A stretch of 64,000 nt of DNA, from assembly GCA_017398125.1 (NCBI GenBank), contig JAFQHE010000062.1, positions 20,855-84,854 on the forward strand. The letters run 5' to 3'. This stretch comes from Bacteroidales bacterium (GTDB taxonomy: Bacteria; Bacteroidota; Bacteroidia; Bacteroidales; UBA932). Positions within the stretch are counted from its first letter, which is position 1, and each line of letters begins with the position of its first letter. The notes beneath the pieces were generated by a model. The model saw nothing but the letters and a program-made list of their open reading frames with translations. It searched no databases and had not been told where the DNA came from. Positions 1 to 8,640 of the stretch are shown one piece after another. A program made the translations under genes and the position numbers.

Positions 1-592
1 AAAAAACACATATAATGAGAATGTTATAAGCGCAATGTCGGTTGTGCCGCGCCATGCATTTGTATCTGCCGGGCTTGACAATATGGCCTATGAGGAGAAG
101 CCTTTGGCCATTGCTTGCGGACAGACCATATCGCAACCCTCTACCGTTGCCCTCCAGAGCCATCTGCTTGGAGAGGTAAAGGGCAAGAAGATTCTTGAAA
201 TTGGTACCGGTTGCGGCTATCAGACCGCTGTACTGCTGCAGATGGGTGCAGAGGTATACACAATAGAGCGCCATAAGGAGTTGTGCCTGGTTGCAAACAG
301 CAATCTCAAAAAATGCGGATATGACAAAGCCCATCTTTTTTTAGGCGACGGCCATAAGGGGTTGGCCCAATTTGCACCGTTTGATGCCATAATTGTTACA
401 TGCTGCGCAGCCGCCGTCCCACAAGGACTGACCTCCCAGCTTGCCACTGGAGGGAAGATGGCAATTCCTGTGGAGCGCGAAAACGGGGAACAGATGATGG
501 TTGTCATTACACGAGTATCAGAGGAGGTATTTGAAGAGGAGGAGATTGGCAAGTGTTCATTTGTACCTATGCTGGAGGGGGTGGTCAAATAG
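1..592 (+). CDS. pcm: Protein-L-isoaspartate O-methyltransferase, 5' end cut by window edge
   Basis: Repairs isomerised aspartyl residues by SAM-dependent carboxyl methylation. The open frame runs back to base 2 without a stop. The residues before the first in-window ATG (base 35), NENVISAM, match the family N-terminus that precedes VPRHAFV, so the true start lies left of the window and the ATG at 35 is internal. The substrate-loop signature GQTISQPS is present, as is SAM motif I, ILEIGTGCGYQTA. About 196 residues are visible, close to the usual 205-215, so only a short piece is missing. The next gene starts 46 bp downstream on the same strand, probably in one operon with the transglycosylase and uvrA. 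Confidence 0.9.
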   Translation, partial: KNTYNENVISAMSVVPRHAFVSAGLDNMAYEEKPLAIACGQTISQPSTVALQSHLLGEVKGKKILEIGTGCGYQTAVLLQMGAEVYTIERHKELCLVANSNLKKCGYDKAHLFLGDGHKGLAQFAPFDAIIVTCCAAAVPQGLTSQLATGGKMAIPVERENGEQMMVVITRVSEEVFEEEEIGKCSFVPMLEGVVK

Positions 593-638
593 ATGCTAAG
601 AGAAGATATTATAATAACCAACGAAATATATACAAGCT

Positions 639-1283
639 ATGATAGAGGTAAAGACTTTTTATGTAAATGATTTGAGGGAGTGCTGCTATGTGGCGTATGA
701 CCATACAAAGGAGTGCGTTATAATTGACCCGGGACTCCAGACTGCAAACGAGCAGGAGCGACTTGTGAAGTTCATTGAGGAGAAGGGACTCAAACCGGTA
801 AAGCTGCTCTGCACACACGGCCATTTTGACCATGTGATGGGCAATGCCTTTGTTACCCGCAAATGGAATATACCTACCTACATACACCCACAGGATAAAG
901 GCCAGCTTGAAAGGGCACAGCAATATTGCCAGATGTTCGGCTACACCATTGAACAGCCGCCACTTGACACATTGGATGTAAATGACAATGATTCTGTGAA
1001 ATTTGGAGAATCGGAACTTAAGGTTATCCACTCACCCGGCCATACAAGGGGCGGTGTATGTTACTATTCCGAACCCGACAGAATCATATTCACAGGAGAC
1101 TCCCTATTTGCTGGAAGCATCGGAAGAACAGACCTTCCAGGTGGAGATTACGATGCCCTTATGGAGAGTCTGCTCACCAAAGTTACAAAGGTAGATCCAT
1201 ACAGCAAGGTTCTTCCTGGACATGGTCCTGAAACTACAATTACCGTTGAACTCCAGACTAATCCGTTCTTGAGATATGAATAG
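639..1283 (+). CDS. MBL-fold metallohydrolase (glyoxalase II-like)
   Basis: A 214-residue metallo-beta-lactamase-fold hydrolase of the hydroxyacylglutathione-hydrolase-like group. The binuclear metal site is complete: THGHFDH gives H60, H62, D64 and H65; PGHTRGG gives H135; FTGDSLF gives D154; and PGHGPET gives H195. It is shorter than true glyoxalase II (about 250 residues) and lacks that enzyme's C-terminal helical substrate domain, so the substrate is open. No signal peptide is seen, so it is probably cytoplasmic. Its stop codon overlaps the next start by 8 bp (ATGAATAG), which indicates translational coupling to the transglycosylase. Confidence 0.88.
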   Translation: MIEVKTFYVNDLRECCYVAYDHTKECVIIDPGLQTANEQERLVKFIEEKGLKPVKLLCTHGHFDHVMGNAFVTRKWNIPTYIHPQDKGQLERAQQYCQMFGYTIEQPPLDTLDVNDNDSVKFGESELKVIHSPGHTRGGVCYYSEPDRIIFTGDSLFAGSIGRTDLPGGDYDALMESLLTKVTKVDPYSKVLPGHGPETTITVELQTNPFLRYE

Positions 1284-2232
1284 CATGAAAATCCTCAAAA
1301 AGAGACTCATTTCAACACTTCTGCTACTATACTCTTTCATTACATGTTGCGCTTGCGGCAATGGGACTGACACTCTTGCCGGCAGAATGGATAGAAATCT
1401 GTCGGGAGATGGAAAAGATGGTGTGTACCAGCAGATTGTAATACCACCAATGCCAAGAGAGGCCTCTTTTGCAGGAGAAAAGATGCCGTTGGAGTACTTT
1501 GATGTATATGAAAGCCTCCAGAGGGAAATTATTACAATTACCCACTGGCACGGCTCATTTTTGTATATAATGCAGCTTGCCGGAAGATACCAGTCTATGG
1601 TTGAAAAGATACTCAAAGAGGAGGGGCTTCATCCCGATTTCTTCTATTTATGCGTGGCTGAGAGTTCGCTGCAACCGGCTACATCACCGGCCAATGCAAA
1701 GGGTTACTGGCAGTTCCTCGCCACTACCGGAAAAGAGTACGGACTTGAGATAAACTCTCAGGTTGATGAAAGGTACAACTGGGAAAAATCCACACGTGCA
1801 GCCTGCAAATATCTTAAGAAGGCTTTTGAGAAGTATGGCACATGGACTCTGGCTGCAGCTTCATACAATATTGGTATGGCCAATGTTGATTCAAGGATAG
1901 GTTATCAGTCCATAAAGAACTATTATGACATGCAGCTTCCAATTGAAACTGCAAGATACATTTACAGGGCCGTGGCTCTCAAGCAGATTATGAACAATCC
2001 GCAACTATACGGTTTTCACCTGAAAGCGGAAGATCTATATAAACCCATTGAGTGCAAAGAGGTTATTGTTAAAGGCAGCATTGCAAACTGGAGTGACTTT
2101 GCGGCAAAGCACAATACCAACTTCAAGATGATTAAGATGCTCAATGAGTGGATACGCTCCAACAAGCTTGAGAACAAATACGGCAAAACTTACAAAGTTC
2201 TTGTTCCGGTTGAGGGTGCAAGAGAGAAATAG
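1276..2232 (+). CDS. Lytic transglycosylase lipoprotein (MltD-like SLT domain)
   Basis: Cleaves the MurNAc-GlcNAc bond of peptidoglycan, leaving 1,6-anhydroMurNAc ends. It opens with a short basic and hydrophobic signal followed by a cysteine cluster (TCCAC), consistent with a lipoprotein. The SLT domain spans roughly residues 100-240. The catalytic Glu is in AESSLQP (E129 from this start), followed by GYWQF and AASYNIGMANV, the usual family 1 motifs. The last 70 residues resemble one degenerate LysM module, fewer than in E. coli MltD. A second ATG at 1285 (MKILKKRL) is equally plausible as the start. uvrA begins 14 bp after the stop. Confidence 0.88.
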   Translation: MNSMKILKKRLISTLLLLYSFITCCACGNGTDTLAGRMDRNLSGDGKDGVYQQIVIPPMPREASFAGEKMPLEYFDVYESLQREIITITHWHGSFLYIMQLAGRYQSMVEKILKEEGLHPDFFYLCVAESSLQPATSPANAKGYWQFLATTGKEYGLEINSQVDERYNWEKSTRAACKYLKKAFEKYGTWTLAAASYNIGMANVDSRIGYQSIKNYYDMQLPIETARYIYRAVALKQIMNNPQLYGFHLKAEDLYKPIECKEVIVKGSIANWSDFAAKHNTNFKMIKMLNEWIRSNKLENKYGKTYKVLVPVEGAREK

Positions 2233-2246
2233 AGCAAAGTGTTATT

Positions 2247-5078
2247 ATGAAGAGGATAGAGGTTACAGGAACCCGTGAACATAACCTGAAAGGAATTGAC
2301 GTCTCCATCCCACGCAACAAACTTGTAGTTGTTACAGGACTGAGCGGAAGCGGAAAATCCTCTTTGGCTTTCGATACAATATATGCTGAAGGACAACGCC
2401 GGTATATGGAGACACTTTCTGCGTATGCCCGCCAGTTTATCGGGATTTTGGAGAGACCCGATGTCGACAATATTACAGGATTGAGTCCTATCATTGCCAT
2501 AGAACAGAAAACTACAGGCAAGAATCCGCGTTCAACAGTGGGCACAATTACTGAAATTTATGATTTTCTCAGATTGTTGTACGCAAGGGCATCAGACGCC
2601 TACTCCCCTGCCACAGGCCAGAAAATGGTCAAATACACAAATGAGCAGATTGTAGACCTTATTCTTGAGGAGTACAAGGATAAGCGATGTCTCCTTCTTG
2701 CCCCAATTGTTGTTGGCAGGAAGGGTCACTACAAGGAGCTGTTTGACACCCTTTTGAAAAAGGGATACCAGCAGGCCAGGGTTGACGGCACAATTTATCA
2801 GGTTGCAGACCTCAAGCCACTTGACAGATACAAGACCCACTTCATTGAACTGGTAATTGACAAACTTATTCCTACCCCAAATGACTATAAACGGATAAGT
2901 TCGTCAGTTGCTACCGCACTTGAGCAGGGAAAGGGGACATTGGCTGTTCTTGAATTCAGCAACAATGCTGAAGTTGCTGAGCCGCGCTACTTCAGCAAAC
3001 ATCTGATGTGCCCTGTAAGCGGCCTCTCGTTTCCCGAACCGGCACCACATACATTCTCTTTCAATTCTCCGCAGGGAGCCTGTCCAAAATGCAAGGGATT
3101 GGGCTACACTGCACAGATTGATATGGGCAAAATCATCCCCAACCCCAACAGATCAATTCTTGAGGGTGCTATCCAGCCATTGGGGCCATATAAGGATAAC
3201 AACTGGTTCAGAATCTTGGAGAGCATGTCAAAAAAGCACTCATTTTCCCTCAATGAGCCTATAAAGAATCTTCCTGAGGAGATTATGAATGCTATCATTT
3301 ATGGCAGTGAAGAACTTTATAGAGTCAATCTTCCCGACGGCACCCAGCTTGCCCCGTTTCCTGGCGTAATTACAAAACTTGAGCAAGGCAGTCAGGAGTC
3401 GGAAGAGAATCTTGAAAAAAGGGAAAGGTTTGTACAGGAGTGCATCTGCAACGAGTGCAACGGAACCAGACTTAAAAAAGATGCCCTATATTTTAAAATT
3501 GACAATAGGAATATTGCAGAAGTCTCCAACCTTGATATAAAGGATCTTGCTACTTGGATCAAGTCTCTGCCATCTGTAATGGACAAAAGGCAGAAACTGA
3601 TAGCTTCCGATATTCTTAAAGAGCTTGACGACCGCATCGGCTTCCTTATGGATGTGGGACTTGATTATCTCTCGCTGAGCCGTTCTACAAGAAGTTTGAG
3701 CGGTGGAGAGAGCCAGCGCATAAGACTTGCAACACAGATCGGCAGCAAACTTGTGAATGTACTCTATATACTTGACGAACCGAGCATAGGTCTGCACCAA
3801 CGCGACAACCGCAAACTTATCAATTCGCTAAAGAGACTCAGGGACGAAGGCAACTCTGTAATGGTTGTCGAACACGATGAAGAGATGATTCTAGGCGGAG
3901 ACTGGCTCATTGACCTTGGCCCTGGTGCCGGAGCCAATGGTGGAGAACTTCTTTACAATGGAGAACCCCGGAAGCTGCTTGAGATGCCGCTTGACAAGGT
4001 AAAGGAGCTTAACAGTTACACCGCAGACTATATCAGAAAGATAAGGAAGATTGAAGTTCCGTCGGAACGCAGAAGAGGCAATGGTCTTTTCCTTGAACTT
4101 AAGGGGGCAACAGGCAACAACCTTAAAGATGTTGATATAAAGATACCATTAGGATGCCTTGTGGGTGTAAGCGGAGTGAGCGGAAGCGGAAAATCTACAC
4201 TCATCAATGAGACATTGATGCCAATATTGAGCAAACATTTTTACAGGTCGCTTGCCAACCCACTACCATACAGGGAGATTATCGGACTTGAAAATGTAGA
4301 CAAGCTTATTGAGATTGACCAGAGTCCAATTGGACGCACACCGCGAAGCAACCCTGCAACATATACAAATGTATTCTCTGACATAAGAAAACTCTTTGAG
4401 AACACTCCCGATGCAAAAATCAGGGGATTCAAGGCAGGACGTTTCTCCTTTAATGTGAAGGGTGGCAGATGCGAGACTTGCAAAGGAGCAGGAGTCCAGA
4501 CTATTGAAATGAACTTTCTGCCGAGTGTTTACATTCATTGCAAAGATTGCAACGGCAAGCGGTACAATCCTGAGACTTTGGCTGTAAAATATAAAGGAAA
4601 AAGCATAAATGATGTGCTTGAGATGACCATTTCCGAGGCAGTTGAGTTCTTTGAACATATACCTTCAATAGCCCAGAAACTCAGATCTCTCAATGATGTC
4701 GGCCTTGGATATATCAAACTTGGACAGCCATCAACCACATTGAGCGGAGGTGAGAGCCAGAGGGTAAAACTTGCGACTGAACTTGCCCGCAAGGCAACAG
4801 GCAAATCAATCTACATTCTGGATGAACCTACTACAGGGTTGCACTTCCACGATATAAAGGTACTGCTCGGAGTGCTCCAGAAGATTGTCGACCAGGGAAA
4901 TACAGTTGTAATCATCGAACACAACCTTGATATACTCAAATCCGTTGACTGGCTCATTGACCTTGGTCCCGAAGGTGGAGCCGGAGGAGGCCGCATAATG
5001 GCTACAGGCACTCCCGAAGAGATTGCCGCCAACCCCGACTCATCAACAGGAGAATATCTCAAGGATTACCTTTTCTGA
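2247..5078 (+). CDS. uvrA: Excinuclease ABC subunit A
   Basis: DNA damage recognition ATPase of nucleotide excision repair, 943 residues, full family length. It has two ABC ATPase modules. Walker A motifs are GLSGSGKSS (residues 31-39) and GVSGSGKST (K649). ABC signatures are LSGGESQRIRLA and LSGGESQRVKLA, each followed by an ILDEPS or ILDEPT Walker B. Both structural zinc sites are present: CPVSGLSF with CPKCKGLG in the first half and CETCKGAG with CKDCNGKRY in the second. It follows the transglycosylase by 14 bp, so it is read from the upstream promoter, and a terminator hairpin lies 15 bp after its stop. Confidence 0.98.
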   Translation: MKRIEVTGTREHNLKGIDVSIPRNKLVVVTGLSGSGKSSLAFDTIYAEGQRRYMETLSAYARQFIGILERPDVDNITGLSPIIAIEQKTTGKNPRSTVGTITEIYDFLRLLYARASDAYSPATGQKMVKYTNEQIVDLILEEYKDKRCLLLAPIVVGRKGHYKELFDTLLKKGYQQARVDGTIYQVADLKPLDRYKTHFIELVIDKLIPTPNDYKRISSSVATALEQGKGTLAVLEFSNNAEVAEPRYFSKHLMCPVSGLSFPEPAPHTFSFNSPQGACPKCKGLGYTAQIDMGKIIPNPNRSILEGAIQPLGPYKDNNWFRILESMSKKHSFSLNEPIKNLPEEIMNAIIYGSEELYRVNLPDGTQLAPFPGVITKLEQGSQESEENLEKRERFVQECICNECNGTRLKKDALYFKIDNRNIAEVSNLDIKDLATWIKSLPSVMDKRQKLIASDILKELDDRIGFLMDVGLDYLSLSRSTRSLSGGESQRIRLATQIGSKLVNVLYILDEPSIGLHQRDNRKLINSLKRLRDEGNSVMVVEHDEEMILGGDWLIDLGPGAGANGGELLYNGEPRKLLEMPLDKVKELNSYTADYIRKIRKIEVPSERRRGNGLFLELKGATGNNLKDVDIKIPLGCLVGVSGVSGSGKSTLINETLMPILSKHFYRSLANPLPYREIIGLENVDKLIEIDQSPIGRTPRSNPATYTNVFSDIRKLFENTPDAKIRGFKAGRFSFNVKGGRCETCKGAGVQTIEMNFLPSVYIHCKDCNGKRYNPETLAVKYKGKSINDVLEMTISEAVEFFEHIPSIAQKLRSLNDVGLGYIKLGQPSTTLSGGESQRVKLATELARKATGKSIYILDEPTTGLHFHDIKVLLGVLQKIVDQGNTVVIIEHNLDILKSVDWLIDLGPEGGAGGGRIMATGTPEEIAANPDSSTGEYLKDYLF

Positions 5079-5091
5079 TTGAAAAAGAACA

Positions 5092-5130
5092 AGAAGCAGT
5101 ATTATTCCACAATAATCACTGCTTTTTTTA
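5092..5130 (+). terminator. Rho-independent terminator after uvrA
   Basis: AAGCAGT pairs with ACTGCTT around an inner ATTATT/AATAAT stem and a CCAC loop, followed by seven T residues. It separates uvrA from the kinase gene. Confidence 0.8.
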
Positions 5131-5166
5131 TAACTTTATAGGCATAAATGATAATACTCCAACAAT

Positions 5167-6942
5167 ATGGAAAATATAAGAGTTTACTGTAAAAATACGG
5201 GAGAATACTACAGTTGTACACCCGGATGCGAGCTTATAGACCTTGCACGAGAGATCAACTACACACAGAACACAGGCAAAAAAGGGGAAAAATACAATAT
5301 TTTGGCCGCCTATGTCGACAACCAGCTCAAAGAGTTGAGCTACAAAATTTACATGGCCCACTCTATTGAGTTCATTGACATTACCCATCCCGACGGAAGA
5401 AGGACATTCAACCGCTCACTTGCCTTTTTGCTTCAGGCCGCAGTCAATGAAGTATATGCAGGCAAGTACAAGCTTGTATTGGACTACTCACTTCCCAATG
5501 GCCTTTACGGAGAGCTCCACAAACAGGATGTAACACAAGAAGATGCAAAAAAATTCATTTCAGAAGGAGCCACATACAAAGCAGCCTCGCCTAAACTTTC
5601 CGAGGTAGTTCCAACAGACGAAAATGATATTCAGGCTCTCAAGAAGAGGATGGAAGAGCTGGTTGCTACCAATCTCCCCTTCATAAAGACCAAAGCCAGC
5701 AATGACGAAGCCGTAAGGATTTTCCTTAAGAACGGACAACTCGAGAAGGCTCGCCTATGCAAAACTCTCGGCTGCTTCTTCAACTCCGTTTACCATTTGA
5801 ACGGCCATACAGACACCTTCTACGGTCCGCTTCTGCATAATACCGGAGCTATAGAAAAATTCAACCTCGTAAAGTACAATAACGGCTTCTGCCTTCAGTC
5901 TCCCAACCCGTTCCCGCCATACGAACTTCCTGAGGTAAAATACCAGGAAAAGCTGTACGACATTTTCAAGGAGAACGGCAACTGGTGCCGTATTCTGGGT
6001 GTGAAGGATATAGGAACAGTAAATATGGCTGTACAGTCTGGTTTCTCAAGCCAGATGATACAGATAGCCGAGGCTCTCCATGAGCGCAAGTACGGTGCAA
6101 TTGCCGATATGATACATGCCCGTAAAGAGAGGGTAAAGCTTATACTTATAGCAGGACCGTCAAGCAGCGGAAAGACCACCACATCAAAGAGAATTGCCCT
6201 TCATTTGCGTGTTCTCGGTCTGACACCAGTGGTAATAGCAATGGACAACTACTTCGTCAACAGGGAAGATACTCCAAAGGATGAAGATGGCAACTATGAC
6301 TTTGAGAGCATCTACGCAATGGATCTTGAACTCCTTAACAAACAGCTTAACCAGCTCTTCAACGGTGAGGAGATAGAACTCCCTAAGTTTAACTTTGCAG
6401 AGGGCAAACGCTTCTATGATGGAGAAAAGATAAAGTTGGGCGAGACAGATGTATTGATTATGGAGGGAATCCATGCACTCAATCCTCAATTGACCGAAGA
6501 TATAGACAACGATAAAAAGTTCAAGATCTACGCATCTGCCCTTACTCCGCTCTCCATTGACGAGAACAACTACATATCGACTACCGACAACCGCAAGCTG
6601 CGAAGAATGGTCCGCGACAATAATTTCAGGGGCACTTCTGCAGAGGAGACCATATTGCGCTGGGAAAGTGTAAGAAACGGTGAATACAAGAACATATTCC
6701 CTTATCAGGAAAATGCAGATGTAATGTTCAATTCATCACTGATATATGAATTGCCGTTGCTGAAAACATACGCGGAACCGCTTCTAAGAAGAATTCCACC
6801 GACATCTCCTGCATATGCCGAGAGCTTGAGGCTACTCAAGTTCCTCTCATACATAGTCGGGATGAACAACAATGAGCAGAACAACATCCCTCCTACCTCT
6901 GTTCTCAGGGAGTTTATAGGCAACAGTTCGTTTACTTACTAG
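5167..6942 (+). CDS. TGS-domain nucleoside (uridine-like) kinase
   Basis: A 591-residue protein in which threonyl-tRNA synthetase-like N-terminal domains precede a uridine kinase/phosphoribulokinase-family kinase. Residues 1-65 fit a TGS domain. A second synthetase-like domain carries NGHTDTFYGPLL near residue 215. The kinase part starts near residue 320 with Walker A GPSSSGKTT (330-338), followed by MDNYFVNRED and EGIHALNP, typical of uridine kinases. The architecture is widespread in Bacteroidota and Firmicutes, where it is annotated as nucleoside kinase. The true phosphate acceptor cannot be read from sequence. It stands alone between the uvrA terminator and the downstream RNA element. Confidence 0.85.
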   Translation: MENIRVYCKNTGEYYSCTPGCELIDLAREINYTQNTGKKGEKYNILAAYVDNQLKELSYKIYMAHSIEFIDITHPDGRRTFNRSLAFLLQAAVNEVYAGKYKLVLDYSLPNGLYGELHKQDVTQEDAKKFISEGATYKAASPKLSEVVPTDENDIQALKKRMEELVATNLPFIKTKASNDEAVRIFLKNGQLEKARLCKTLGCFFNSVYHLNGHTDTFYGPLLHNTGAIEKFNLVKYNNGFCLQSPNPFPPYELPEVKYQEKLYDIFKENGNWCRILGVKDIGTVNMAVQSGFSSQMIQIAEALHERKYGAIADMIHARKERVKLILIAGPSSSGKTTTSKRIALHLRVLGLTPVVIAMDNYFVNREDTPKDEDGNYDFESIYAMDLELLNKQLNQLFNGEEIELPKFNFAEGKRFYDGEKIKLGETDVLIMEGIHALNPQLTEDIDNDKKFKIYASALTPLSIDENNYISTTDNRKLRRMVRDNNFRGTSAEETILRWESVRNGEYKNIFPYQENADVMFNSSLIYELPLLKTYAEPLLRRIPPTSPAYAESLRLLKFLSYIVGMNNNEQNNIPPTSVLREFIGNSSFTY

Positions 6943-6950
6943 AAGAGATT

Positions 6951-7102
6951 ACAAGTCTTGTGCACTACGGCTGCCGGCAGGTACATATAGGCTACACGCA
7001 AGTGCGCACCGGTTACCAATACTCCCCAGCCCACGGGGATTGGCCTATGTCAATAAATTTGAAGCCTATTGCCGATAGACAAGTTCAGCGCAGTTACTGC
7101 AT
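6951..7102 (+). ncRNA. Structured RNA with 6S-like architecture (possible 6S-Flavo class)
   Basis: This non-coding stretch folds as one long interrupted hairpin. The closing stem pairs 6957-6961 with 7079-7083 (CTTGT/ACAAG), 6975-6979 with 7070-7074 (CGGCA/TGCCG) and 6987-6993 with 7063-7069 (ATAGGCT/AGCCTAT). A large central bubble follows (6994-7010 facing 7046-7062). The terminal stem is 7011-7012 with 7044-7045, 7016-7019 with 7040-7043 (CCAA/TTGG) and 7023-7027 with 7035-7039 (TCCCC/GGGGA). Closing stem, large bubble and terminal stem is the 6S RNA layout, and a terminator follows at once. The RNA is more GC-rich than its surroundings. The 6S assignment is an inference from shape, and no clear promoter is visible just upstream. 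Confidence 0.5.
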
Positions 7103-7140
7103 AAAAAAAAGGTCCCGAAATTCGGGACCTTTTGGTTTTA
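7103..7140. terminator. Bidirectional terminator between the 6S-like RNA and susD
   Basis: GGTCCCGAA/TTCGGGACC is a nine-base inverted repeat (7111-7119 with 7121-7129). The minus-strand side ends in eight T residues, and the plus side has TTTTGGTTTT. It can stop both the plus-strand RNA and the minus-strand susC/susD transcript. Confidence 0.88.
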
Positions 7141-7153
7141 TTGTATAAGACTA

Positions 7154-8623
7154 TTAATAACCAGGGTTTTGCTGATTCTCCAATGTCTTATTGGAATTCA
7201 ACTCAGACTGGAAAATTGGAAGTATAGTCTGATTGAAAGTTCTGTCGATAATCTTTGCACGATCAACTGGGGTAATACCAGGGAACTCATCGTTATACTC
7301 AATTGATTTGTTACAACGGATCATATCCCAGAATCTGTGACCCTCACCATACAACTCTTTAGATTTCTCATCAAGAATCATATCCAAGCTGATAGTAGCC
7401 TCAGTTGCAGGATCCAAGCTGATTGCTCTCTTACGGATTGCGTTCAAATAGTCACAAGCATCTGCTTTGTTGTTCAAACGGAACTCACACTCAGCAGCGA
7501 TCAAATACATCTCTGAAAGGCGGATAACTTTAATGTTACAAGCACCTGCATTCTGATCTGAGTTGTCACCTTTCTTGTCTACGCTACCCAAATATTTGTA
7601 GCAGCAACCCAATCTCTCATCTTGCACACCTCTTGTATCTTGAGTAAGGTCATCTTTCATAACACCCCAACGAACATCATTAGGATCCTCACCCAATCTC
7701 TCCATAAAGTAGTCAGAAGCCATAAAGTAACCCAAACTGCTACCATAGTCAGCTTGTGCACAATAATAAGCACCTAGAGAAGAACCTGCCAAGTTGTTGT
7801 CATCATTGATATGCAACTCAAAGATAGACTCAGTACCGTACTCAGTTGTCCAAGAAGCAACCCACTCATCTGGAGCATACAATTTGTAAGGACCTGCAAT
7901 TGCAGCCTCAGCAGCAGCCAAAGACTTGCTGTAATCCTCCATCTGAAGGTATACTCTTGCCTGAAGAGCTTTATTACCATAATAGTTAATGAAACCGTTG
8001 TTCTTTGATTTGCCAAGTAGAGACTCACCCTTTGTCAAATCTGAAACGATTGTAGCATAGTTCTGCTCAACTGAAGCTCTACCCTCTTGTGCCATAGCAT
8101 CCAACATTTCAGTAACATCTGGAACACCATATGCACTCTTATTCTCATTGTAAGGCTCACCATACAAACGTACAAGGTCAAAGTAGATCATACCACGATA
8201 AGTGTAAGCCTGACCAAGAGCATCATCAAAATCCTCCTCAGTACCTGCTTCCTTAAGAGCCTCAATGTTGCTTATAAGGTTATTCAACTGCATGATGATG
8301 TTGTAACCCTGTGTCCAGAAACCTGAATATGATCCAGACTCTGGAGAGTGTCCATAAGTATATAGGTTATCTGAGCCTCTACCTTGCGACTCAATTGTCA
8401 AATCTCCGCCTTTAGCATCGGCATACAAGAACATGTTTCTTCCAAGATAACTGCTTGAGATCATCTTCTCCATTATACCGTTTAGTGCCAACTGCGCGTC
8501 TGCCTCTGTCTTGATCATTGATGAAGACTCTCCGGAGTTAGTAGGTTTCTTATCCAAGAAAGACTCACAAGAAGAGAGGACTAAAATGCAAAATAATGCA
8601 AATAGTATATTAATTCTTTTCAT
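7154..8623 (-). CDS. SusD/RagB-family outer-membrane lipoprotein (pair 1)
   Basis: Surface glycan- or nutrient-binding lipoprotein that caps its SusC partner. It has 489 residues, a normal length. The signal peptide ends in the lipobox LSSCES (Cys about residue 19) followed by FLDKKPT, the typical mature SusD start. Tetratricopeptide-like helices follow (AYTYRGMIYFDLVRLYGEPY, ALQARVYLQMEDYSKSLAAA). The conserved C-terminal segment includes IRLSEMYLIAAE, LNAIRKRA and ELYGEGHRFWDMIR, and the protein ends in NQQNPGY. It lies 17 bp after susC. No glycoside hydrolase, peptidase or regulator adjoins it, so the ligand is unknown. Confidence 0.95.
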   Translation of the reverse strand: MKRINILFALFCILVLSSCESFLDKKPTNSGESSSMIKTEADAQLALNGIMEKMISSSYLGRNMFLYADAKGGDLTIESQGRGSDNLYTYGHSPESGSYSGFWTQGYNIIMQLNNLISNIEALKEAGTEEDFDDALGQAYTYRGMIYFDLVRLYGEPYNENKSAYGVPDVTEMLDAMAQEGRASVEQNYATIVSDLTKGESLLGKSKNNGFINYYGNKALQARVYLQMEDYSKSLAAAEAAIAGPYKLYAPDEWVASWTTEYGTESIFELHINDDNNLAGSSLGAYYCAQADYGSSLGYFMASDYFMERLGEDPNDVRWGVMKDDLTQDTRGVQDERLGCCYKYLGSVDKKGDNSDQNAGACNIKVIRLSEMYLIAAECEFRLNNKADACDYLNAIRKRAISLDPATEATISLDMILDEKSKELYGEGHRFWDMIRCNKSIEYNDEFPGITPVDRAKIIDRTFNQTILPIFQSELNSNKTLENQQNPGY

Positions 8624-8640
8624 TGTTTTACTGTTTTAAA

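Noticed and set aside
6960..7148. Open frame of 62 codons on the plus strand after the kinase gene
   Set aside because: It starts with GTG, runs into the terminator stem and overlaps a strongly self-complementary RNA region. The protein has no family features.
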